From contig PACZ01000040.1 in NCBI GenBank assembly GCA_002700305.1, positions 1 through 64,000 on the forward strand: a stretch of 64,000 bases of DNA. Reading direction: 5' to 3'. Both the position numbers and the translations under genes were made by a program. Origin of the DNA: Hyphomonas sp. GTDB taxonomy: Bacteria; Pseudomonadota; Alphaproteobacteria; Caulobacterales; Hyphomonadaceae. Under the pieces are notes generated by a model. That model was not told the DNA's origin. It saw only the letters and a list, made by a program, of their open reading frames with translations, and searched no databases. This document shows positions 15,189-23,772 of the stretch, one piece after another (position 1 is the stretch's first letter; every line of letters begins with the position of its first letter).

Positions 15189-17398
15189 AAACTGTAGCCG
15201 ATGCGCAGACCATAGGTTCGCGGGTCTGACCGGAATGTATCATAACCGATGAAGCCATAGCCGGAGAGCGCATAGTCTTCATCTGTCAGATTCCGAGCCC
15301 AGAGCGTGACGTCTATTCCGGGGTCTGCGAAATGGATGCCCGCTTCGGCCTGGAGCGTTGTAAACCCTTTCTGCATGCGCGACGCCAGCCCTTCCGGGTC
15401 CAGATAATAGCGGCTGCGGTATTTTGCGTGTAGCGAGACATGGCCTTCCGCATTGGAGGTCACATCGAACGCATACCGCCCGCCCAATGTGGCGGAGACG
15501 TCCGGCGCGAAGGGCAGGGGGTTGCCGTCGAATTTTGCAGCATTGCCGCCTGTATCGGTGGTCTGTTCGATTTTCGTATCGAGCAGGGTGAGCCCGCCTT
15601 GCAGGGACAGGGCCTCGGTCGCCTGCCAGCGCATATCGGCATCGAGACCATAGACGGTGGCGGCGTCGAGGTTGGACAGGGAATTTGATGTGATGCTGGA
15701 ACCGTCCGGCAGCGGAAAGTTCACGAAGATGCGTGCCTGGGGGGCGTCATAGTCCTGATAGAACAGAGCGGCGTTCCAGACGAATCCGGCCGAAGGATTC
15801 GATTTGAAGCCGGCCTCATACGCCGTGACAGTCTCGGCGTCGAACAGGCCTTCATTCGCAAAGTGGGTGGCGTTGTTCTGCACTTCCCCATTGAACCCAC
15901 CGGACTTGTAGCTGTTTGCAATGGACGCATACGCCGTGCCTGCACCCGCGTCGTAGGCCAGCGCCATGTTGCCGGTGAGTTTTGTGTCTTCGATCTCGTT
16001 CGAGCCTGCGGCAAGGCCGAGACCTCCGACATTGTTGTAGCCGATCGTTCCGTCATCGAAGATGTGCCGGCCTGCGCCGGCACCTTCGATTGTCTCTTGC
16101 GTGATCCGTGCGCCGAGCGTGGCCGCAAGCCGGTCGCTTAGCGCGAACTCATTGTAAGTGAAGGCCGCCAGGGCAGAGCGTTCCTGCCGGATGTCCGTGA
16201 TCAACGTCATGGCTGTACCGTCCGAAACAGGGTCAGGTCCTGCGCGGCTGGCAGCGCCCACATAAGGGCAGGTCCCGAGAAGCGTGTCCGGGTCCAGCTC
16301 TCCGCACCAGATCGTGTAGGTCTGGCTGAAATCCTCCGCGGCGGCGTAGGCCCCGAACAAGGTAGAACCGCCGGCGCGCTCTGTCTTCAGGCGGACTTCC
16401 TGCGAGTACTGTCTGAAGTTGCGATCATAGGAGAGGTTCGCGTTGAAGAGCGGATTGCCGTAGAGTGCCACAGCCCCGTCAAAGTCAAATCCGTAAGACT
16501 GGTTGAAGCCTTCAAACGCGGTGAGGGAGGTCAGCGTCCAGTCGCCCAGATTGCGGACGTATTCGGCCGATGTGCCATAGAATTCATTATCGGTGTCCTG
16601 AACACCATCGCTTCCCACGGAAATGTCATGATCCGAGAGGCCCAGCGTGTCATTGCGCGGCGCGGCGTTGACGCCATTGTCTTCCTCATAATGCGTGCGG
16701 ATCAGGAGGGCGCCGCCGAGGGCTTCTTCCCAGTTGAGGCCAAGCCGAAGGCCGAACTCGTCCCGTATGCCGCCCGCAGCGTCTGGCCCGCCTCTGTTGT
16801 CGAGCGCGGCATCGCGGGAAAGATAGCGCCCGGCCAGGCGGTAGCTGAAGCCGCCGGATGTCTGTCCGAACGCGCCTTCCACATCCGTGCGTTCCAGATT
16901 ACCATATCCGGCCCGCAGATAGCGCGACTGGCCAGATTCCGGGCGGGCAGTCAGGAAACTGATCGCGCCGGAGGAGGCATTGCGTCCGAACAAAGTGCCT
17001 TGCGGGCCTTTCAGAACTTCGATGCCGGAGAGGTCGTACAGCATCAGGCCGGTCTGCACATTTGTGGCCAGGAGGACGCCGTCAGAATAGACGGCCGCTG
17101 CACCGGGCGTCAGCGCCTGGTGGTCCACGGCGCCGATCCCGCGGATCTGGAAGGCCACCTGGGTGCCATTTGCAACGGCGGCCTCCACGCCCGTCAGCAG
17201 GTCGGTCACATCCTCTGCGCCGAGATAGGGCGATGTCAGCCCGAGTTCATCTCCGCTGATCACGCTGACCGACATCGGGATGTCGCTGAGCGGTGTCTGG
17301 CTGGCCGTTGCCGTTGTGACGACACGATCGAGTCTTGCCGGAGCATCTTCCGGTTCGGCAGTGAATGTTGATGCGGCGAGGATAAGCGCGAGAGACAT
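15185..17398 (-). CDS. TonB-dependent outer membrane receptor
   Basis: A 737-residue receptor with a short signal peptide, a plug domain from about residue 30 (LDRVVTTATASQTPLSDIPMSV, then GVLLATNVQTGLMLYDLSG and GPQGTLFGRNASSGAI), and a 22-strand beta-barrel ending in the C-terminal aromatic GLRIGYSF. It imports a substrate such as a siderophore, vitamin or glycan, energised by TonB. There is no STN signalling domain. It lies opposite a periplasmic M20 amidohydrolase, with a perfect inverted repeat between the two genes, so it may import the substrate or product of that enzyme. The substrate is unknown. Confidence 0.93.
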   Translation of the reverse strand: MSLALILAASTFTAEPEDAPARLDRVVTTATASQTPLSDIPMSVSVISGDELGLTSPYLGAEDVTDLLTGVEAAVANGTQVAFQIRGIGAVDHQALTPGAAAVYSDGVLLATNVQTGLMLYDLSGIEVLKGPQGTLFGRNASSGAISFLTARPESGQSRYLRAGYGNLERTDVEGAFGQTSGGFSYRLAGRYLSRDAALDNRGGPDAAGGIRDEFGLRLGLNWEEALGGALLIRTHYEEDNGVNAAPRNDTLGLSDHDISVGSDGVQDTDNEFYGTSAEYVRNLGDWTLTSLTAFEGFNQSYGFDFDGAVALYGNPLFNANLSYDRNFRQYSQEVRLKTERAGGSTLFGAYAAAEDFSQTYTIWCGELDPDTLLGTCPYVGAASRAGPDPVSDGTAMTLITDIRQERSALAAFTYNEFALSDRLAATLGARITQETIEGAGAGRHIFDDGTIGYNNVGGLGLAAGSNEIEDTKLTGNMALAYDAGAGTAYASIANSYKSGGFNGEVQNNATHFANEGLFDAETVTAYEAGFKSNPSAGFVWNAALFYQDYDAPQARIFVNFPLPDGSSITSNSLSNLDAATVYGLDADMRWQATEALSLQGGLTLLDTKIEQTTDTGGNAAKFDGNPLPFAPDVSATLGGRYAFDVTSNAEGHVSLHAKYRSRYYLDPEGLASRMQKGFTTLQAEAGIHFADPGIDVTLWARNLTDEDYALSGYGFIGYDTFRSDPRTYGLRIGYSF

Positions 17399-17479
17399 TT
17401 GAGGGGCCCTTACTTTGGGAAGAGGGCGCTTATCAGGCTTCGTGAATCGGCATCAACAGGGTCGCTGCCGCATGCCTGC

Positions 17480-17499
17480 TAAAGTGACTTTGCACTTTA
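17480..17499. promoter_or_regulatory. Inverted repeat TAAAGTG-N6-CACTTTA
   Basis: Two perfectly complementary 7-bp arms are separated by 6 bases, giving a 20-bp operator-like dyad. It lies in the 190-base gap between the divergent TonB receptor and M20 peptidase genes, about 80 and 90 bases from their starts. The binding protein is not known. Confidence 0.55.
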
Positions 17500-17589
17500 C
17501 TTCTTACAGGTTCGCCCGGGCCTGAACGGTTGGTGATTTACACCGCCGGGTCTGGCGCATAGCCTGCGATGAACAGCGGGAGACATCAC

Positions 17590-18906
17590 ATGAACTGGAA
17601 GCTTCGGGCGTGCGCTGCGTCACTGATCGCACTTGGAACGGCAGGCATGGCCTTCGCCGACAGCGACCTCAGGACGGCGATCGACAAGGACTATCAGGAA
17701 AACCTGGGGCCATTGTTCGAGTATTTCCACCAGCATCCTGAGCTCTCTTTCCTGGAGACCGAAACGTCCAAGCGGCTTGCGTCTGAACTGCGCGCCCTTG
17801 GCTATGACGTGACCGAAGGGGTGGGCGGCACCGGCGTGGTGGCCGTCATGAAAAACGGCGATGGCCCGACGGTTCTGATACGCGCCGACATGGATGGCCT
17901 GCCGCTGAAAGAAGACAGTGGTGTGGGCAATCCTTCCACAGTTACCCAGGTCGACATCGACGGCATCGAGAAGCCGGTGATGCACGCGTGCGGGCATGAT
18001 GTGCACATTACCTCACTGGTCGGCGCCGCCCGCCAGATGGCCGCGCGCAAGGAAGACTGGTCGGGCACGCTGGTGCTGGTCGGCCAGCCCGCAGAGGAGC
18101 GGATCGGCGGCGCGCGTGCAATGATCCAGGACGGCCTCTATGAGCGGTTCCCGAAGCCGGATTATGCGATTGCCTTCCATGTCGCGGCCGAACTCGAGAC
18201 CGGAACAATCGAAGTCCCGCTGGAACAGGTGGCGTCGAGTTCCGACAGTGTCGATATCATCGTCCACGGCGTCGGCGCACACGGCGCCTATCCGCATATG
18301 GGGATCGACCCGGTTCTGGTGGCATCGCAGATCGTGGTCTCCCTCCAGTCGATCGTCTCGCGGTCGATTGCGCCGCTGGAGCCGGGCGTGATCACGGTGG
18401 GAGCCATTCACGGTGGCTTCAAGCACAACATCATCGGCGACAAGGTCGAGATGCAGATCACAGTCCGCTCCGACGATCCGGAAGTGCGCGAAGAATTGCT
18501 GGATGGCATCGACCGGGTCGCGCGCGGCGTCGCGATTTCGATGAATGTGCCCGAAGACCTGATGCCGGAGGTTATCCGGTCTGAAACGGAAACCACGCCG
18601 CCCACGATAAATGATCCGGCGACTGCGCAGCGTCTGCGTGATGCGTTTGCGGCGCGTATTTCAGATGATGTGCTGGTGGATCCGCAGCGCGGCGGCATGG
18701 GGGCCGAGGATTTTGCCTATTTCGTCACCCCGGATACCGGCGTGAAGGGGGTTTATTTCAATGTTGGCGGTACGCCGGCCGATGAGCTGGAAAATGCCGC
18801 CTCCCACCATTCGCCATTCTTCAGGATCTGGCCTGAGCCGTCGGTGGAACTGGGCACGGAAGCCATGGTCATCGGGGCGATGACCCTGATGCCGGCGAAG
18901 GACTGA
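17590..18906 (+). CDS. Periplasmic M20 family amidohydrolase
   Basis: A 438-residue metallo-hydrolase of the M20D branch (hippurate/IAA-amino acid hydrolase type) that cleaves N-acyl amino acids or related amides. The signal peptide MNWKLRACAASLIALGTAGM ends at AFA, so it is secreted to the periplasm. Metal ligands lie in RADMDGLP, HACGHDVH, PAEERIGGA and near GGMGAEDFAYF; the dimerisation domain has HGVGAHGAYPHMG. The ATG at 17590 is preferred because GGGAGA sits 7 bases upstream and the signal peptide starts there. It is divergent from the TonB receptor, which suggests a shared substrate route. Confidence 0.9.
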   Translation: MNWKLRACAASLIALGTAGMAFADSDLRTAIDKDYQENLGPLFEYFHQHPELSFLETETSKRLASELRALGYDVTEGVGGTGVVAVMKNGDGPTVLIRADMDGLPLKEDSGVGNPSTVTQVDIDGIEKPVMHACGHDVHITSLVGAARQMAARKEDWSGTLVLVGQPAEERIGGARAMIQDGLYERFPKPDYAIAFHVAAELETGTIEVPLEQVASSSDSVDIIVHGVGAHGAYPHMGIDPVLVASQIVVSLQSIVSRSIAPLEPGVITVGAIHGGFKHNIIGDKVEMQITVRSDDPEVREELLDGIDRVARGVAISMNVPEDLMPEVIRSETETTPPTINDPATAQRLRDAFAARISDDVLVDPQRGGMGAEDFAYFVTPDTGVKGVYFNVGGTPADELENAASHHSPFFRIWPEPSVELGTEAMVIGAMTLMPAKD

Positions 18907-18915
18907 CGTTAAGGA

Positions 18916-19488
18916 TCAGCGCGGCGCGCGCTTGGCGAGAATTCGCTGCAGCGTGCGCCGGTGCATGTTCAGTCGGCGGGCCGTTTCCGAGACATTGTGA
19001 TTGCACAGCTCATAGACACGTTGGATGTGTTCCCAGCGCACCCGGTCGGCGGACATCGGGTTTTCGGGCGGTGCGGGCTTTTCGTCGGTCGTGGCCGTGA
19101 GCGCGCGGATGATGTCTTCCACGTCTGCCGGTTTTGAAAGGTAGTCCACTGCGCCAGCTTTCACGGCAGCGACGGCGGTGGCGATGGCGCCATAGCCCGT
19201 CAGGATGACGGCGCGCGCTTCCGGACGGCTTTTCTGCAGCACTTCCACGACATCAAGGCCGCTGCCGTCTTCCAGGCGCAGGTCCAGCACAGCGAAAGCC
19301 GGTGGATTCAGGCGGGCGATATCCTTGCCTTCTGCAACATTGGTAACAGCAGAGACGATGAATCCGCGCTGGGCGAGGGCCCGGGCAAGTCGTTGTACGA
19401 ACGGGCCGTCATCATCCATCACGAGACAGGAGCGGTCTTCGACCCCTTCGAGGCTCTCATGAAGATTGATATTTACCGGCCGTTCCAT
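18916..19488 (-). CDS. regA: Redox response regulator RegA/ActR/PrrA
   Basis: A 190-residue response regulator of the global redox system. The receiver domain has the acidic pocket MDDD, the phosphorylated Asp in VLDLRLEDGSGLDV, and the lysine in YLSKPADVEDI. The C-terminus is the highly conserved Fis-type helix-turn-helix (NHNVSETARRLNMHRRTLQR) that defines RegA orthologs. In relatives it controls respiration, carbon and nitrogen fixation genes in response to oxygen. It is the second gene of a regB-regA operon, 48 bases behind regB. Confidence 0.95.
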   Translation of the reverse strand: MERPVNINLHESLEGVEDRSCLVMDDDGPFVQRLARALAQRGFIVSAVTNVAEGKDIARLNPPAFAVLDLRLEDGSGLDVVEVLQKSRPEARAVILTGYGAIATAVAAVKAGAVDYLSKPADVEDIIRALTATTDEKPAPPENPMSADRVRWEHIQRVYELCNHNVSETARRLNMHRRTLQRILAKRAPR

Positions 19489-19536
19489 GCTCAGCTTCCC
19501 TCGCTACCTGATTCTTCTATAGGGGTTCCAAATCAA

Positions 19537-20922
19537 TTAATCCAACGCGGATGCTTCAAGAGCTGCACGTGGCCAGAGGGCCTGAACGATGGCGCCCGTC
19601 CGGGGAGGCGTGCGGTTTCTTGTGGCGATCCTGCCGCCGGTGCGTTCGATCAGGGTTTTTGCAATAAAGAAGCCAAGTCCCATGTCTCCGCCGCCGAGAT
19701 GTGCCTCGCTTCGCTCCGAGACGTAAGGCTCTCCCAGCTTCGGCAGGACTTCCTGCGCAAAGCCCGGCCCGTCATCGCTGATCGAGATCATGATCTGGTC
19801 TGCCGTCCAGCTCGCTTGGGCCGTGACCTTTGAATCAGCGAAACTGACGGCGTTTTCCACGAAAGCACTGATGGCATGCAGGATTTCGGGGCTGCGGTTC
19901 AGGATCGGCGGACGGTCGTCTGCCTCGTCTTCGCCCGGCCGGACGACCACTTCCACGGCAACGCCGAGCCCTTTGAAGGGGGCTGCCGCTTCAGCGACCA
20001 GCGCGTCCAGGGTGACGCGGGCGTGGACGATGTCTGTGGCCTCGCGCGCTTCGCGGATCGTGGCGAGAATGGTCCGGCAGCGGTCGGCCTGTTCGGCCAG
20101 CAGGGTCAGGTCTTCATATTTCGGATCGTCCGGCGGGGTTTCCGCCATCAGTTCCTTGGCAACGAGGTGAATGGTTGCCAGCGGCGTGCCGAGTTCGTGC
20201 GTCGTCATGGCGGACATCGCGCCAATGGCGGAGAGTTTCTGTTCGCGGGCCATGACGATGCTGGCTGCATCGAGCGCCCGAACGAGCTTCGCTTCATCCT
20301 GGCTGACGCGTCCGGCCGACACCGCGAAGAAGACCACGCCAACGGCGAGGGCGGCGAACTGGCCGAGATGGAACAGCGGCGGCAATTCCACCAGGGCCCC
20401 ATTGATCCAGGGCAGGGGAAGGGAAATCAGCGGCATGAAGGCGGCCAGGGTCAGGGCCAGCAGTGCGATCAGCACTGCCCGCATCGGCGACAGGCTGAGC
20501 GCCGCCACGGTCACTGGCGCGACCAGCAACAACAGGAAGGGGTTCGACAGACCGCCCGTCACGGCCACCAGCGCTGCAAGCTGGACCGTGTCGAAGGCAA
20601 GCTGGAGGGAGGCCTCCCAGCCGCGCGTCAGGCGCTGGCTCTGAAAGGCAAATGACAGGAAGACGTTCAGCCAGGCCGACGCGGCGATGATCGCAAGACA
20701 CGCAGCGAGTGGCAGGTCGAAGCCCAAGACAAAGAACACGAACAGCACAGCGGCTGTCTGTCCGCCCACCGCCAGCCAGCGCAGGGCGATGAAGGTGCGC
20801 AACCGCGTCCTGCCCAGGGCTGACTGGGCAGACCCCAGCCCTTCCGGGGCGAGGGTGAAGATGGCATCATCGAAGCCGAGCCTGTCGGCGCGGCTCATAT
20901 CCTGGCGGGACGGATCACTCAT
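19537..20922 (-). CDS. regB: Redox sensor histidine kinase RegB/ActS/PrrB
   Basis: A 461-residue membrane kinase that phosphorylates RegA. Six N-terminal helices include the quinone-binding motif GGLSNPF, characteristic of RegB. The H box is THELGTPLATIHL, and the redox-active cysteine region is present as EQADRCRTIL. The ATPase domain shows NAVSFADS and DDGPGF plus GLGFFIAKTL. All key residues are in place, so the protein should respond to both the ubiquinone pool and thiol redox state. It is divergent from senC, with a RegA-type box between them. Confidence 0.95.
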   Translation of the reverse strand: MSDPSRQDMSRADRLGFDDAIFTLAPEGLGSAQSALGRTRLRTFIALRWLAVGGQTAAVLFVFFVLGFDLPLAACLAIIAASAWLNVFLSFAFQSQRLTRGWEASLQLAFDTVQLAALVAVTGGLSNPFLLLLVAPVTVAALSLSPMRAVLIALLALTLAAFMPLISLPLPWINGALVELPPLFHLGQFAALAVGVVFFAVSAGRVSQDEAKLVRALDAASIVMAREQKLSAIGAMSAMTTHELGTPLATIHLVAKELMAETPPDDPKYEDLTLLAEQADRCRTILATIREAREATDIVHARVTLDALVAEAAAPFKGLGVAVEVVVRPGEDEADDRPPILNRSPEILHAISAFVENAVSFADSKVTAQASWTADQIMISISDDGPGFAQEVLPKLGEPYVSERSEAHLGGGDMGLGFFIAKTLIERTGGRIATRNRTPPRTGAIVQALWPRAALEASALD

Positions 20923-20933
20923 TTGTGTCTTAT

Positions 20934-20948
20934 GCGGCAGCGTGACGC
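20934..20948. promoter_or_regulatory. Candidate RegA/PrrA box
   Basis: GCGGC-N5-GACGC lies in the 64-base gap between divergent regB and senC. It fits the published RegA/PrrA half-site pattern GCGNC-Nx-GNCGC exactly. The pattern is short and GC-rich, so chance matches are expected genome-wide; the location is what makes it notable. Confidence 0.5.
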
Positions 20949-20986
20949 CCTCGCCAAGCTGCGGTAGGCCGTCCTAGAGGATGATC

Positions 20987-21604
20987 ATGACCAGACTTCG
21001 TTTGACTTCCGCCATGCTGGGTATGCTGCTTGCGGCTGCCTGTGGCCCCGCAAAACCTGCTGAACCTTCTGCCGGCGGCTCAGCTGGCGGCTGCATGTCG
21101 CGGGCCTATCCGAATATCGGCGGACCGATCTCGCTGGTGAACCAGGCCGGGGAAGCGGTTACGGAAGAGACCTATAAGGGTCACCCGACGCTTATCTATT
21201 TCGGTTTCACTTACTGCCCCGATGTCTGCCCGATGACGCTGGTGACCGTGAAGCGGGCATATGACCGCCTGCCGGAAGATGTGACGCCGCCGCAAACATT
21301 GCTCATTTCCATCGATACGGAACGGGATACGCCGGAACAGTTGGCGCAATATGTGTCCACCAAAGCGTTCCCAGCCAATCTTCAGGGCCTGACAGGGACG
21401 CCGGAACAGGTCCGGTCTGCGGCCGATGCCTTCCTGGCAGATTATTCGCGGATCGAGCAGCCAGACAGCGCCAGTGAATACTCCATGGATCACACCTCGC
21501 TGCTCTACCTGATGGATGAAGACTGGAAGCTGAAAACCTTCTTCACCCATGAGGACACGGACGAAACCATCGCTACCTGTCTGACGGAATTGCTGGAAGA
21601 GTAA
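20987..21604 (+). CDS. senC: SCO1/SenC/PrrC copper chaperone lipoprotein
   Basis: A 205-residue thioredoxin-fold protein involved in copper delivery to cytochrome c oxidase. It has a lipoprotein signal ending in LLAAACG, the copper-binding FTYCPDVCPMT (CxxxC) and the distal histidine in MDHTSLLYL. In photosynthetic relatives the homolog PrrC/SenC modulates RegB signalling. The ATG at 20987 is chosen because AGAGG lies 6 bases upstream; the ATG at 20981 abuts that site. It is divergent from regB, matching the conserved reg gene cluster of alphaproteobacteria, although here regA follows regB rather than senC. Confidence 0.93.
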   Translation: MTRLRLTSAMLGMLLAAACGPAKPAEPSAGGSAGGCMSRAYPNIGGPISLVNQAGEAVTEETYKGHPTLIYFGFTYCPDVCPMTLVTVKRAYDRLPEDVTPPQTLLISIDTERDTPEQLAQYVSTKAFPANLQGLTGTPEQVRSAADAFLADYSRIEQPDSASEYSMDHTSLLYLMDEDWKLKTFFTHEDTDETIATCLTELLEE

Positions 21605-21622
21605 GCTGCCAGGCTGCCAGGC

Positions 21623-22405
21623 CTAGTGGGCTGTCCAGCCGCCATCGATCGGCAGCAGGGCGCCGTTGATCTGGTCTGCCGCCGGAGAGCAAAGGAAGGC
21701 AGCCATTTCGCCGATCTGCTCAACGGTCACGAATTCCTTGGTCGGCTGGGCTTCGAGCAGCACGTCCCTGACCACTTCGTCTTCGGTGATCCCGCGGGCC
21801 TTGGCCGTGTCTGCGATTTGCGCATCGACCAGCGGCGTGTGGACATAGCCGGGGCAGATGGCGTTACAGCGAACGCCATGGGTCGCCCCTTCGAGCGCCA
21901 CAGTCTTGGTCAGGCCGGCAATGCCGTGCTTGGCGGCCACATAAGCGGCCTTGTAGGGCGATGCGACCAGTGCATGCGCCGAAGCGGTCTGGATAATCCT
22001 GCCCCAGCCTTTTTCCTTCATGCCCGGCATGGCGAGACGGATCGTGTGGAAGGCCGCTGACAGATTCAGCGCGATGATCAGGTTCCACTTGTCGACCGGG
22101 AAATCCTCGATCGGGGAAACATGCTGCACGCCAGCATTGTTTACTAGGATGTCGGCGCCGCCGAACTCGTCCTGGACATAGGTCATCATGTTTTCGATTG
22201 CCGCGATGCGGGTGAGATCGGCGCTGGAATAGCCCACAATCACCGAGTGATCCGCAGCAATATTGCGTTTCAGCGAGTCGATCTCACCGGCATCGCCAAA
22301 TCCGTTGAGCACGATGTTGCACCCTTCCGACGCCAGCCGGACAGCGATGGCTTTGCCAATGCCGCTCGTGGAGCCGGTGATAAGGGCTGTTTTACCTTTC
22401 AGCAT
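21623..22405 (-). CDS. bdhA: 3-hydroxybutyrate dehydrogenase
   Basis: A 260-residue short-chain dehydrogenase that oxidises (R)-3-hydroxybutyrate to acetoacetate, a step in PHB breakdown. The cofactor loop is TGSTSGIG, the active site lies in SAHALVASPYKAAYVAAK, and the C-terminal stretch QPTKEFVTVEQIGEMAAFLCS is diagnostic for this family. The ATG at 22405 follows AAGGAGA; longer frames have no ribosome site. Together with phaB and phaR some 11 kb away it shows that the organism makes and reuses PHB. It converges with senC. Confidence 0.93.
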   Translation of the reverse strand: MLKGKTALITGSTSGIGKAIAVRLASEGCNIVLNGFGDAGEIDSLKRNIAADHSVIVGYSSADLTRIAAIENMMTYVQDEFGGADILVNNAGVQHVSPIEDFPVDKWNLIIALNLSAAFHTIRLAMPGMKEKGWGRIIQTASAHALVASPYKAAYVAAKHGIAGLTKTVALEGATHGVRCNAICPGYVHTPLVDAQIADTAKARGITEDEVVRDVLLEAQPTKEFVTVEQIGEMAAFLCSPAADQINGALLPIDGGWTAH

Positions 22406-22498
22406 GATGGTCTCCTTGAGCGGCGGTTGCGCCATGCTAGGAATAGGGCCGGGTTCCCGCCGGGTCACCACTTTAATCACACAGGATTATCAGGAATC

Positions 22499-22930
22499 AT
22501 GGGCGGAGAAATCGGTGCTTTTGTCGAGGCGTTTCCTCGTTTCCTGATCTGGACGGCCAGTGCTGGTGTCATGCTGGTCATTGCGAGCACGATTTATGTC
22601 CTGCTGACGCCCTGGAAGGAGTTTGCTGAGGTCAGGCGCGGGAACACCGCTGCAGGCTTGGCGCTGGGGGGCGCGATCACAGGTCTGGCCCTCCCGATGT
22701 CTTCGGCGCTCGCCTCCAGTATCACCCTGATCGATTTTGCCATCTGGGGCGTGGTTGCGCTGTTGTTACAGCTGATCGTCTACCGGCTGGTTGATCTATT
22801 GCTGGGCGGTCTGCCGAGGCGGATCGAGCAGGATGAAATGGGCGCGGCGGCCGTTCTTGTTGCGGCAAAACTGGCATCGGCCCTCATTCTTGCCGCAGGT
22901 TTGTGGGACCCTGCGCTTCAACGATTCTGA
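22499..22930 (+). CDS. DUF350 membrane protein
   Basis: A 143-residue integral membrane protein of the DUF350 (UPF0719) family with four hydrophobic helices. Typical features are LTPWKEFAEVRRGNTAAGL after helix 1 and YRLVDLLLGGLPRRIEQDE before helix 4. Function is unknown; members are widespread and often next to envelope or stress genes. The ATG at 22499 gives the standard N-terminus. It is followed after 20 bases by the protease gene and probably shares its transcript. Confidence 0.85.
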   Translation: MGGEIGAFVEAFPRFLIWTASAGVMLVIASTIYVLLTPWKEFAEVRRGNTAAGLALGGAITGLALPMSSALASSITLIDFAIWGVVALLLQLIVYRLVDLLLGGLPRRIEQDEMGAAAVLVAAKLASALILAAGLWDPALQRF

Positions 22931-22950
22931 TTTAGGAGCGCGAAAGCCCC

Positions 22951-23772
22951 GTGCGGAAGTTCGACTGGCTGCTTTATGTCTCTGTGCTCGGGCTGATCGT
23001 CTTCGTCCTGTTTGCGCAGGGCGATCATGCGGACGCGCCCGAAGCGCCGCCGACCGTGCTGGAAGCGGACGGGCCGACCTTGCCGCCGCCGTCACCGCTG
23101 GACGAACAGATCCTGATCCAGGTGGATGCCCCCAAGGACGGTATCGGCACGGCCTTTGCCGTGAACCGCAAGGGGCAATGGATCACTGCCCGGCATGTGG
23201 TGGATGGGTGCGATTCCGTCGGCCTGCTCGTGGCGCCCGGTCAGTATGTGCCGGTGGAGTCCGTTACACTTGACCCGGATTTTGATCTTGCCCTGATTTC
23301 GACGGGCCGCAGCCCGAACCCGGTTCAGCTGGACCTCGCCTCACCCCTCCGTATTGGCAGCGAAGGCTATCATGTCGGCTATCCGCAGGGCCGGCCTGGG
23401 GAAGTGGCGACCCGGCTTATGTCCCGGTCTAAGCTCATAACGCGCGGGCGGCGCGAGAATTCCGAACCCATCCTCGCCTGGGCCGAATTCGGCCGGACGC
23501 GCGGTCTCGACGGCACGCTGGGCGGCATTTCGGGTGGGCCGGTGTTCGATGCGGGCGGGCGCGTGCGCGGCGTGATCGTTGCCGAAAGCCCGCGGCGTGG
23601 ACGGATCTACACGACCGCACCTTCCTCGGTCGAAGCCTTTCTCACGCGCCTGAATGTCGACCCGGAAGACGGGCCTGCAGAGGCCTTCGACGAGGAGAGC
23701 TATGGGCCACGTTCCGACAATGCCCGGCGTCTGTTGCAAGTGGTAAAGGTTGCCTGCAAGGTAACGCCATGA
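22951..23772 (+). CDS. Membrane-anchored trypsin-like serine protease
   Basis: A 273-residue chymotrypsin-fold (S1C-like) protein with an N-terminal membrane helix (FDWLLYVSVLGLIVFVLF) and a predicted periplasmic catalytic domain. The triad is visible as TARHVV (His), DPDFDLALI (Asp) and GGISGGPVFD (Ser). There is no PDZ domain, unlike DegP. The start is GTG at 22951. Its stop overlaps the pyrF start by four bases (ATGA), so the two are translationally coupled. The substrate is unknown. Confidence 0.85.
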   Translation: MRKFDWLLYVSVLGLIVFVLFAQGDHADAPEAPPTVLEADGPTLPPPSPLDEQILIQVDAPKDGIGTAFAVNRKGQWITARHVVDGCDSVGLLVAPGQYVPVESVTLDPDFDLALISTGRSPNPVQLDLASPLRIGSEGYHVGYPQGRPGEVATRLMSRSKLITRGRRENSEPILAWAEFGRTRGLDGTLGGISGGPVFDAGGRVRGVIVAESPRRGRIYTTAPSSVEAFLTRLNVDPEDGPAEAFDEESYGPRSDNARRLLQVVKVACKVTP

